64,000 nucleotides of DNA from Blastomussa wellsi (taxonomy: Eukaryota; Cnidaria; Anthozoa; Scleractinia; Plerogyridae): NCBI GenBank assembly GCA_947652115.1, contig OX393568.1, positions 17,543,339 to 17,607,338 on the forward strand. The letters run 5' to 3'. A program made the translations under genes and the position numbers. The notes below the pieces were generated by a model. The model was not told the DNA's origin. It made no database searches and saw nothing but the letters and a program-made list of their open reading frames with translations. Below, in pieces: positions 49,936-61,900 of the stretch. Positions within the stretch are counted from its first letter, which is position 1; each line of letters starts with the position of its first letter.

Positions 49936-52869
49936 CTATTCATTCTAAATACAGCTGATGATCAAGCTAAGAATTTAGACTTACCTGGAATTGCCATTAC
50001 ATGCCTGTATCCATTTTCTCCCCACTCCTCATTCAATTTATATTATTGATGCTGTGAGTTAGTTGTAGATGCTGTGAGTTAGTTGTAAAAGCGGGTTCGT
50101 AAGCCAAATCAAGAAAGGGTGCAATATGGTAGTTACCTTGCCTTGTGTGGTTAATTAGTTATGATTAATTAACTGTGTTGAAACTGCGTGGGGGAGTTAT
50201 TTTGTTTTGAGAAGCGAAGAAATAGTATTGCGGGGAAAGTCAGCATGCATGTTTTACGTTACAGCAGTCAGCTCTCGAATCAGCACTCGAATCAGCTCTC
50301 GAATCTCTTTACGGTGCCCAATTCACATAATCAACGAACCTAGTTGATAAAGCCAAATTATCTTGCTATACTTCCCACCGACGCAGCACAACAGTTTCTT
50401 TAGAAACTTACCCCCTCTATAGCTCTATTGTTGAGTGCTTTCGTCCAAAAATATTGCATGCATGTATGTCACGTTGATTTTCTCTTGTTTTCAAGGTTTT
50501 CTTCCTTTGACGAGGAAAATGTCCAATTTTTCTGCGAGCATATTGCAGCAAATGTAGAACACACTTTAGAGTGGGAAAGAGAAATGGTGATAAAACGGCA
50601 ACAAGAGGTGATGTAAATTAGGATTACTAGTCTAGATTGCAAACTAACCATTTTTAGCTGGGAAGCAACAAAAGCAACATGAAACACTTCCAAGTGCCGA
50701 CGGCGACGTTTGCTACAGAAATGTGTCTAAATTTTGCGTCATTCTACAAAATGTTCTCTACCGTGTTGTGTCATTTGAAACACGCGCCACGTTCTCAGGG
50801 CGATTTTCACATGACCTTTATGCAGCGGTCAGTCACGCTGCGCGCGCATAGTGCTTCTCGTCACCAGAGCCCACGACCCTTCTGGTCTGCGCCAAGGATG
50901 GAGATCTGGTTCTGATTTCTGGCCGCACCCAAATGTTGAGCATGCGCAGATTACTCGTTCTGTAATTTTCAGCAAATCAGATTTGTTAGATTTAACAATG
51001 AGTCTGTGAATCGCAAACTTCCTGTGTTGGAGGCGGCCAGAGGTCTCGATTCTTGGTGCCGACCTAAGGTCAGTTTAGAAGAGACATGAATCAAAGCGAA
51101 CTGAGACGGTTATCTTGCAGCTGGTTTTCCGCAAAGTATTATCTCTACGTGCCCACTGCTAGAAGCCAGGCTCCGGTTGTTCAAAGGGTGGATAACGCTA
51201 TCCACCGAATAAATCACTATCCAGTGAATAAGTGTTCGCAAAACAAACTGCACTATTCACTGGATAGTGATTTATCCAGTGGATAGCGTTATCCACTCTT
51301 TGAACAACCGGGGCCTGGTGGTTTCCAGAGGTCACCTCGCCGTATATTAAGCCCTATATATTTTTGTAATGTTAAGAAAATAGGCAAATAAATGATGGTG
51401 ATGATGATTACATCATAATTTTCTTTTACGTAGTGATAGCGAAGCGTGCGAAACTTCACCTACATTCCCTCTATTTCGCTCAGAACACGTTTATGTTGCC
51501 CGAGTCTCGAATGGGGTCCAATAATTTTCATTCTGGTTTTACACTCCACGCACTTCTTTATTGATTGCCGCGGAATAAATATACCCAGTAAGTAACGTTT
51601 TCCTTTTTTCTACTTTCAGCATTTACTTAAAGTCGCCAAGAACCTGTTTACACTTGTAGGTAGGAATACAAGCTAGAAAGGCGAGTTATACTGATAAGTA
51701 CGTGTAAACAGAGATCGGATACTCGTCATAATTTGGCTTGTGGTGATTGCTTACTGTTCTCGTCTACTTGGGCCAGAATACAGCCAAAATAATGTAAAAT
51801 TAATAGTGTCCCGTTGAGTCAACTTTGTCCCGTATCTTTTTATTTTTATAACAGTGAGCTCTCATATGATTGGCTATTACAAAAACACCCGCGAAAACCA
51901 CAGTGGGAGGTGCTTCTAAAAATAAAAAGATACGGGACAGGGTTGACTCAGATGGTCAGTATGGGAGATGGAGGCACCTTCTCATGGGCTCCTGATAGCG
52001 TACGTAAGGACGAAATTTTTGATTTCCTAAACAAAGTCCAACAATTCCTAACACCCAAAGCATCAGTAGCTTCGTGGAACGGTTTTACAGGAACAGACAA
52101 ACGTCACCTGACCGAGATATGTACATGACTATTCTCACCGACTGAGATAAGACACGGTGTTCTATCTAGTCGTTTACGATTGTACATGCAATTCGAATTT
52201 GGTTAGCGCACACACCAACTTGACTTGACGATGAGAATGAATGCAGATAGATGATGGCTGAAGAGCCAGACAGTTGCTAGCACGGCAGCGTCTCCATGCA
52301 TGGATATCATACTTTCTATCGTAGGAAACGAGTTCGCTGATTGGAGCAGCTTCTTAAACGTTTTTTGCAGAAAATAGCTGCAAAGGGCTTGGCATCCACT
52401 GAGATTATTAGTACTAATATAACTATTTCTTGGCATACCACCTATCTTCAGCAAAAAAAAAAAAAAAATTGGCAGTAGGTCCGTATGTGATGTCCATCAC
52501 GTTTCAAAAGCAACAAAGGCGGATTACATCATTTTATTCCAGTTACTACACTTCGACTGCTGTAATGTAGAATTTCTTAACGAACTGCCGATTTTCGTTG
52601 CAGATGACGTCAGTGTTTTACTCAGTGAAATCATGACAGAAGCCCGTAATCTGACTAATGCTGAAAGGTAAAAATAAGTAAATGTACAATATATATTCCC
52701 TGGGTCTACAAGTTTGATTCACCAATTAAGAAATGCCATGTGTTTGAAATTCAGGTTTCTTATTACCATTATTATTAATATTATGTATTTCTGAGTTTCC
52801 CCTTCAAGCCATTGAAAATGTGCTTGTAAAAGTGACAAATTGTTCTAATTATCAATTCGAGTTTTCTAT

Positions 52870-52906
<37 letters not shown>

Positions 52907-55900
52907 ATTTACAATGGCGAGCCGATAGGCCAGCCATTGTAATGCCCATACAGATCGGACGCGAATATTTTATCCTACTTGTCCTACTAGTATTGTTATT
53001 TGATTCCATTGTGCTTTGCATTTTAATCAGTAGAGATCTGTATCAAAAGTTAACGAATACTAATTAGCTGAGCAGGAGTTTGTATCAAAAGTTAATTCTA
53101 CTCTTGATTTGTATTGGGGTTTACAGAGCATTTATGTGACCTAAATAGTACCTTTGCATTGGATCTACTCCTTTTGAATTATTAATGAATTTGACAAAAG
53201 CAATTGGTAGGAACTCAGCTGTGTTCTATTGGAAATCCTTGAATCTGATTTGTAGAAAACTATCGCGCGCGAATTTTATGTACGTGTACTTTTAAGCCAA
53301 AAATCAAGAAAAACTGAAAGCAACTATGGAAAAGCAACGAGAGAACCAAACACATTCGTACATTTTCAACAGAACACCAAACAAACCTGGGTTGCCCTTT
53401 AAAGGAGCTACATCATCGACTCGTTCGTGCACTTTGAAAAATTTAGCCTAAATTTTTCAAAATCGTCATTTCCAATCCGTTTCAATCTTCTCCATCTTCA
53501 GCCATCATTATTATTTTTAGGTTTTCGTAAATTTTAATGGTAATTTAGGTTTTCGAAGGAATAACTCGAAATAACGTGACGCAGCTCCTTTAATTCGGGA
53601 TTAGTGATATAATCAGACCTCGATTATTGCATTGCTTTACTGGAAGAATCTAATAAATTATGCTAATCTATGTTGAACTTATTTCCATAAAGGTGTTCGC
53701 TGTTTCTTTGGGACAAAGAAAGGGATGAACTTGTTGCAAAAGTGTTTGACGGAGAAATTCCTTCAAATGGAGATAAGGGAAAGGTTTGTGGTAATAAAAA
53801 GTCGGTTTTAAATGAAAATCCATTGCTCAAATTTACACAATTTATGCGGAAGAGAAAAGAAAACTTGATATAATGTAGCGAAAAAGGTGCTGTCGCTTTT
53901 GAAGAAGTGTTACCTGTGAGAAGAAGAAAAAATAAGAAAGGGCGCGGGTAAAGCCAGGACTGTTTTAAAACGCACATGTTTAACTCTGTAATTCTGTCTG
54001 ATTGCATGGCAAAGTTTTGCATATAAGTATTAGCAGTTACTGATAATGGCAAGATTAGATTTTTTGTGGATATTTTTCCGTGGAGCATTCCCCAATTCCT
54101 GTGGTAGCAACGCTAAAGGCTTAACGGAGCATTTTTTCGTATGACACATTTATTTATTCAATAATTTCACACAGGAGCCAGAAGTGAGGATCCCTGTTAC
54201 GCAAGGAATAGTGGGACATGTTGCTGTTACAGGTATAAAAGTGCTATTATCATTATTATCTACAGTGCATGCATAGTAACAAATGTTTTAACCTCTTGCT
54301 GTGGAATCTACTTTTGTCCGTGAAGGTTACATCTTTTGTTGCTCACTGGTTTCTTTATCAGTAGATCCATTGCTTATTGTAGTGATTATTTGTGATGTTA
54401 CACGGGACGATTTTTATCAACGATTTTCAACGGCTACTTTTAATCCATGTTACTCAAGACAATTGTTAACGCAACATTGTTGCAGCGACGTGCGACAACG
54501 GTATATAACACGGGATGATTTTTAACGTGACCTCCTTTTGAACATGCGTACTGCTCTAGCGCGCGCTAATATCACGCGACGTTGCGTTAAAAGTCAACGG
54601 CGAGGCCGTTACATAAACCAAGTCCAACAAAATTCGGGCAACAATGTTTCGAGTTTTTTAATCGCTTTCAAACTGCTGCAGCATGTCTCTGCGCTAAACG
54701 TCCTGTGTGCCATTTTACACGACTTCGATATTTAACGCAACAGTGTTGCGTTTAAAATCGTAGCTAGCAGGATGGCGCAGTGATGAGAGAGGTTGCCCCC
54801 CCCCCCCCACCAATGTAAGATAAGATAAGATAAGATAACTTTTTTTATACACGGTATTTCCATCAGCTTATTTAGAGGTATTTATGGCAATCAACTAACT
54901 ACCTATCTTCCTAGCTACAAAAAAGGTGTAATTGTTGGTTCTCGCCTCGCTCAGAGGGTTTTTCTCCTTTTTTCCTCCCTCGATCCTCAAAATCCAACAT
55001 TTCAAAATTCCATTTCGGCCTGGACAGAGGACCCGCATGGAAACCAGCTGGGGCTGAGGGGGCTTCCTCCCTACAAAATTTAACATGTTTAAAACACCAA
55101 AAAATTCATTTGTTCTGTTTCTTTATGATGGCGCCGTTGCTTAATCCTTTACTGACTTTAATTTGTTTCTGTGTTATCAGGAATGTTGCTGAACATTAAA
55201 GACGCTTATAGCCATCCATTGTTCTATAAGGGTCTTGATGAGAAAACCGGCTTCAGAACAAGGTAGAGGTCTGTTTACATCACCAACCTCCTGTAAGAGC
55301 GTTGCGTTTTCGATCACCGTTTACACCGGACTCGTGTAGCCCAAAGGCTAATCCGCAAATATAGTTGCATGAGTTTTCATACGTGTGGACAGGTTCTTTT
55401 AGTTATTGTGTAGCAAGTTTGATTTCAAAACAGAACAACTAACTTTTTCATTTCTTTTCTCTTTTTTTTTTCAGAAATATTTTGTGCTTTCCAATAAAAG
55501 ATGAAGAAGGTAAGTTTTTTTTTCACACGGGTCTCCAAAATAACTGCAAGTTTTGTTGTTATAAAAGTTGCACTTAGTAATCCTTTGTTCAAACTATTGA
55601 CATTTATCCCTTTCTTGTTTATTGCAGAGGTGATTGGAGTAGCACAGCTATGCAACAAGACAAACGGTATGTTAACCCTGTTAGTAAATGTAATCAAACG
55701 TTATTTTTTGTGCGATGTAACTTCTGAAAGTATCGTTGCAAGATTAAGCACGTATGCACACAAAGAATTACGCAAGTTGATGAAGGGATATTTTCTTTGT
55801 GTACAAACTCGAGTAAAGTTGCCACCAAAATTTCCCAAGCCTTCATGAGTGTTTCCGTGCCTTATTTTGTAAACCGACACACAACGCTAACTGTCGGTTT

Positions 55901-58900
55901 CGTAAAATTATCCAACATATTGGCGTTTTCGTTTGACAGGTTCTTGTTTCACGAAGTTTGATGAAGACCTCACTAGAGCGTTTGCCATTTACTGCGGCGT
56001 AAGCATTTTCCATGTAAGTTGCCATTTTTTTTCCTTGTAAGTTAGTAAGAAATGAATAACGAAATAATGTCCTGGATGTTACCCATGCGATCGAGTGGCA
56101 TGCGCATGCTTTTCAATCTACATATGGAGTGTAAAATTATCCCGGGGGGGGGGGTGGGTTGGGGGGATTACTCCCTTATATGGGCTATAAGGGGACGGGT
56201 CACTAGATAGGGTATGGTTTTTTTGACCCCTCGGTCCTAAACAGGGTTTTGTGATGTCCGAAATGAGAAACTTTCATCAGCATTCATTTAGCCGGTCATC
56301 AGTCAACTTGAGATCATTTTCAGGACTAGGCATTAGCGCTGGAGTATATAAAAAACGTTTTCCTTTGTCCTAAACAGGGTAGGTGTTTGACGTTATTAAT
56401 TTTTTGTCCTTAACATGATCAGGGTTTCAAACCTCCGTTGAAATTACACGCAGTTTTGCAATTTTTCTCTGAGTGCAAAATAGACTAAAAGTGTAATTTG
56501 CATTTTCTCAGGTCCTGCATGGATCAAACTAAGCGCCTTTTGTTTGTAAGGGCGGCTTTATCATATTACGTTTTTTTTTCAGTCACTTTTGTACAAGAAG
56601 GCCAAAGATGCCTCTCACAGAAGTCGTCTTTCAAGTGAAATGATGATATACCACATGACGGTTAGTACAAGAGAGCTGTGAGTGTAGCTTACATGAAGAC
56701 AACGGTACTGCCGCAGTGGCCTTACAGAAATCTTCATATTAGTTGTCATGGAGTTGGAGTGGCCTCATGCGTTTGCCATTTCTTTTAACGGTTTCTGTTG
56801 ATCGTTTTTTTTTCAATTCGTTTGAAGGTAACCCAAGCCGAGGTCGATCCTCTAGTTGACAAACCAATTTGCACCACGGATGAAATACACCCGCAGTTTA
56901 GCCTTTTCACATTTGCGCCGAGAACCATTGTCTCGGATGCCACAATTCCGGTAAGTGATAATGATCTGTAATTAGTTACATGGCTTTGTAATCTTTATTT
57001 GATCCATTCTGCTGACATTCGCTTGTAGTTTAATTGCTAATACCTTCATCACATAGCTTCAATCTTGCTCAAATCTCTTGAGGCACCAACGCAAAAGCGC
57101 GCCAAAATGACGCATCCCCCCCCACTGCTGCAATGCTGATATCAAACATTCAAATTGTAGTTTTTATCACAGTCATTGTTTCTTGAGGAATAAGGTAACA
57201 ACTGCAATAGCCTGTTGTTATAAACCAAGCTTTTTTCCGAACTGGGTTAGGAATGTGTGTTTTGCGCCCTGTTTTAACATAGAAGTATCCCAGAAATTGT
57301 GACAAGGTTTTTTTAGCAGAGCCAGGCAGTCTAAGTGTGCACTCTAACTCGCTAGTGGACGCCAAAGCATGAACCAATCGTTAAATAATATATTCCTTTT
57401 GTAGGCCTGTCTTTGTATGTTTGAAGACCTTGGGATGATTGAGAAATGGAAAATTCCCAGGGAAGTGTTAGTGAGGTACGTTTCGCAAAGGCTTTTGTGT
57501 TATCCGTTATGGTGTAGTAGCCTAATGGTTAGCGCGCTGTACTCCTGATCTGGCCGTCGGCGTTGGAGATCTGGCCGCGGTTACTGAGTAACGTCATTGT
57601 GTTGCGTTCTTCTTTAATCTCCCAGTGCCTCTTTCCACCCGGATGTGTGGCTACCCAGTGGGGAATGGCCACACCCAAGGGGGGTACTCGAAGTATATGC
57701 ATGACGGGGGGGGGGGGATGTCGACGTATTTTTTTGGGTTGAAAATTTACACGCTCGGTATTTTTTTGGGTCAAGAGATCTGTCAAGTATTTTTTTAGGT
57801 CTAAAATTTGAGGCGTGTGTATTTATTTGGGTTTGCAATATGAAGCTCCGTCGGACTCCCCCGTCATGTATACTTCGAATGCCCCCCCCCCCCCCTCTGG
57901 GAACCACACAATGGACTAGCGCCTCGTTCTTGGGAGATGGGGAGGGGAGTGCAATACAAGGCAATTCCTGTTTTTGGTTCATTGACATAAATAAGTCTCT
58001 TGACTTCTGACTTTTCCAGTCATTTTTGTAACAGAGCCCGCTTTAAGGAAATGAGACTTTACAAAACAAAAGTATTTTGGGTGTAGATTTCATCGAGATG
58101 AGTTTATTGACCATTTTCGCATTGCCCATAATACACCTTGTTTACCCCCCAAAATTTTGCATAACCTTTGTTTTCCAATTCTCCTGGGTATTACAGTCGT
58201 CCCAAGAGAATCTGACGAAAATGCTTATGCAAAATTTTGGGGGGCAAACAAGGTGTATTATGGGCAATGCGAAAATGGCGAATTAGTTAATGCTTCAAGC
58301 GTCGAACTCTCTTCTAAAATTAAATCATCACGAAAAACAAGAAAAAATACAGACCTAAAACACTGAATAGACATAACTATAAAAATGAAGTGATTACATG
58401 CCTTGATTGCAGGTTCTTATTAATGGTTAGAAAAGGTTACAGAAACCCTCCATACCACAACTGGAGTCACGCATTTAGTGTAGCGCATTTCTGTTACCTT
58501 CTGCACAAGAATACACAGATTAGCACTCACTTAAGGTAAGTACCGGAATACATCTGGTTTTCGTCAGGTTTCTCCTAATGATATTAACTATAAAGCCTCC
58601 TTCGCTGATGCTCTTTGTCGTGGGGGAGGAAAGATTGCGTGACGAGCCCACGACTTCTGCGTAGGTAACTGTATAGTAATGGTCTCCTTTGCAACCTTAT
58701 TTGTGGGGATGAGGAGATGTCACGCAACAATCCTTCAAAATACAGAACTCCACTAACCTTTTTATACAAACTTGTCTTCCCGAAGCGATATCGGACTTAA
58801 ACCACAAATTAAGGCCGGTTCTCACTAGCGCATAAGCATAAGCACAAGCATAAGCATAACATAAGCATAAGCAAGTGAGAACACCCGCGACATAAGCATA

Positions 58901-61900
58901 AGCATAAGAATAAGAAAAACGAACATGTTTGTTTTTCTTATGTCGGCTTGTGCTTATGCTGCTATGTTCTGCTGCTTGGAGAGAAAATCGCAAAAATTAG
59001 TTCCCAGCCGAAATTTCAGTCACCTCGAGGCGTAAAAAATTGTTCCCGCAAATCGCAAAACAATGACAATCCGAAAAATTAAACTCCCGCAAAATTTCAT
59101 GCTACACTGTATATTTCAGGTGGACCAAGGCATGACATCCAACAGTTAGTTAACGTTCTAAAGTTGCAGTTGTGATTTCCTTATTTTGTAACATTTCAGG
59201 GACATTGAAATGTTGGCATTGTTCGTGGCGTGTCTGTGCCATGATATTGACCACAGGGGAACCACAAATTCCTTCCAGGTTTCTTCAGTAGGTAGACAAT
59301 ACTGGTTTTATCGTTTTCGAGTTGAGCATTTTCCTAGTGATATGTTTGGTGTTGTTTACTTGTTTTCTACATTTATTTTTATCATAAGGGTTCCACACTT
59401 GCGGCGCTTTACAGTTCCAAAGGATCTGTGTTGGAGGTAAATAATATCTGTTTTTGATTAACTGCATTTACCTAATTTTATTAAACACCAAATTCGCAGG
59501 ATATTCATATATGGTTAGAAAGCCATTGTTGTCCGTTATCTGTTTATATCAGATATCCTACGTTATTATTCAACAAATCGTCACGTTGCCCATATATGGT
59601 CATGAAGCGATTGTTATCTGTCATATGTTCAATTTGTTGAATAATTAAAAGGCGATTTCATGTTTCCCTCTTTTCATTGACCCAGACCCCACCACTTGAC
59701 CTACAAATAACTGCCTACGAATAATGGTCTGCTCATGCGCATTAGCGTCCAACAGTGATTTTGCTACGAATAATAGTCTGCTCATGCGTAGTTGTGTCCA
59801 ATTCCGGGAAAAATGGCAGCTTGTTTTACAGAGTTATGAGAGAAGTTGGCTGGTAAACTCGAAAAAACAACAGGAATGCAACAAAGGAAACGAAAATATT
59901 CCCCTTCGGCATTGCCTGAACGCGCTCATTAGACAAAAAACACCACGTGGCATCAGACAATATACCCCGTCCGATTTGATATCCGTTGAGCGATTTTATG
60001 GAAGAGAGGAAGATAAGCCAGCAAAGTCACCTTTTGAGCTCTAATTTTTTAACAAAATCATAGTTGAAAAACGTAAATCAATCAATTTGCATTTATTTCA
60101 ACCATAATTACGCCGTCTCTGTAGGTCTTTCCTTTTTCACTAAGACAAGCTGAAAATTAACCATAGGGTTATAAAATAAATAAACCCCTTTCTGGCTTAC
60201 TGGTAAATGGAGGATAATGCCCTTAGCTTGGCTGAAAGATTGTCAGAAAAATGAACAGTTTGCCGAGAAGCGAATCTTCGAGGTCAGTTGTGATATCTTC
60301 TCGGGTTTTTGTTTCTTCTGCAGAGACACCATTTTGCTCAGACGATGTGTATACTCAACTCAGAAGGATGTAATATTTTCAAAAATCTGACTGGCAAGGT
60401 ATGTATGCCGACGATACTCACCTGACCTTTGCCAGTAACAACATAGAAACGATCAATGATGTCATGAATCATGACCTATCCAATGTTAATACATGGCTCA
60501 CTGCAAACAAATTGACTTTAAATTCATCTAAAACTGAGTTCATGTTAATTGGATCGCGGCAAAGGTTAGGTACTTACGATACTTCTCCTAAACTAATCAT
60601 AGGTGGTGACATAATTGAACAAGTTAGCTCGGCTAAATCTCTGGGTGTGCATATAGACGAAAACCTTTCATGGAATATGCACATTGAAAAAATAGCCAAG
60701 AAAATCGCATCGGGCATTGGAGCAATTAAACGTTGTAGGCCTTTTGTTAACCGAACCACGCTGGAGTCCGTTTTCAATGCCTTAGTTCAACCGTATTTTA
60801 ATTACTGCAGCGAGGTCTGGGGGAATTGTAACAAAAGTCTTTCGAATAAGCTCCAAAAGTTGCAAAACCGGGCTGCCCGTATACTAACCTTCTCCAGTTA
60901 TGACACAAGCGCTGGTCCTCTTTTTGAGCAACTCAACTGGAAACGGTTGGATATCCAGCGTCAAATACAAGTGGCCACTATGGTCTATAAATCTATACAT
61001 GGTCCCGCGCCCGACTATCTTAGTTCTCTTTTCACTAATTATGATCCACCTTACTAGCTGTTCCATTGCCCCGCACCAATTTCCTGAAAAATAGCTTTAG
61101 CTATAATGGTGCGGTTACCTGGAACAGCTTGTCCCCTGAATTGCGGCAAGCAAAAACACTTCAATCTTTTCGAAATGGTTGTCGCGATTTCTTCGTCTGA
61201 ATCGATAAAACGCACACGGCATCTATGTAAAGCAGAATTTAATTATTTTTCTATTTTTACTATTTAAATTTTTAGACCATGTTTATACAGATTAAAGTAG
61301 ATTGTAATTTTTATTATTATTATTTTATCTGATAGATTTACCGTGTTTAAATAAAAATAAAGTCTAAGTCTAAAGTCTTTGTGCCAACCTCGTAGCTGTG
61401 GTATTAGCATTTTGATTTGCTGCTTTTTATTTGTTAATACATGTATGCTGATTTAGCTAAGCCTAAAAGAGGACCTCTGGATAATTACTTCCTTTTTTAA
61501 TTCGCTTTTAAATTGCTTACTTTACTCCACTCTGCTCTCTTTTTTAATTTTAAGATACGTGGTTCAGCTCGCACACGCGCAGTGCAGTGGTGTGTTTCCT
61601 TGTACGAATAAACGGGGAAATATTTGTTGCGCACACAAAACGTTTCTGAAAAAAAAAAATCAAAAACCCTTGTCGCAATAATGTTGCGTACGCGGGCAAA
61701 CAGGGAAACATTTGTGTCTTTAACAATGTGTCCTGTTTGTCACGTCCTTTGGGTTTGAGGCTCCGCTCGCCGGCGCCTTCGTCAATTGTTGGAGCTCCAC
61801 TATAATACAGATCTGACACTGTGCGCGCGCAGATTTGATAAAATGTTTGAACAGGTAATTTATTTGTGATATGAATTTTGTTTATTGTTGTTTTCAGGAC

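Noticed and set aside
51814..52128. 104-codon frame as a gene
   Set aside because: Its first half is the inverted-repeat element at 51815-51950; no domain seen.
53663..54088. 141-codon minus-strand frame
   Set aside because: Antisense of PDE2A exon 17 and adjacent intron; a shadow.
57513..57590. Possible tRNA gene (plus strand)
   Set aside because: Only an A-box-like stretch is seen; no cloverleaf or proper B box.
57614..57988. 124-codon minus-strand frame
   Set aside because: Made of foldback repeat and homopolymer translation (Gly/Pro runs).
59285..59290. Acceptor cag at 59287-59289 for PDE2A exon 28
   Set aside because: It would start the exon with TAG, an in-frame stop; the AAG acceptor at 59386-59388 keeps the frame and the conserved residues.
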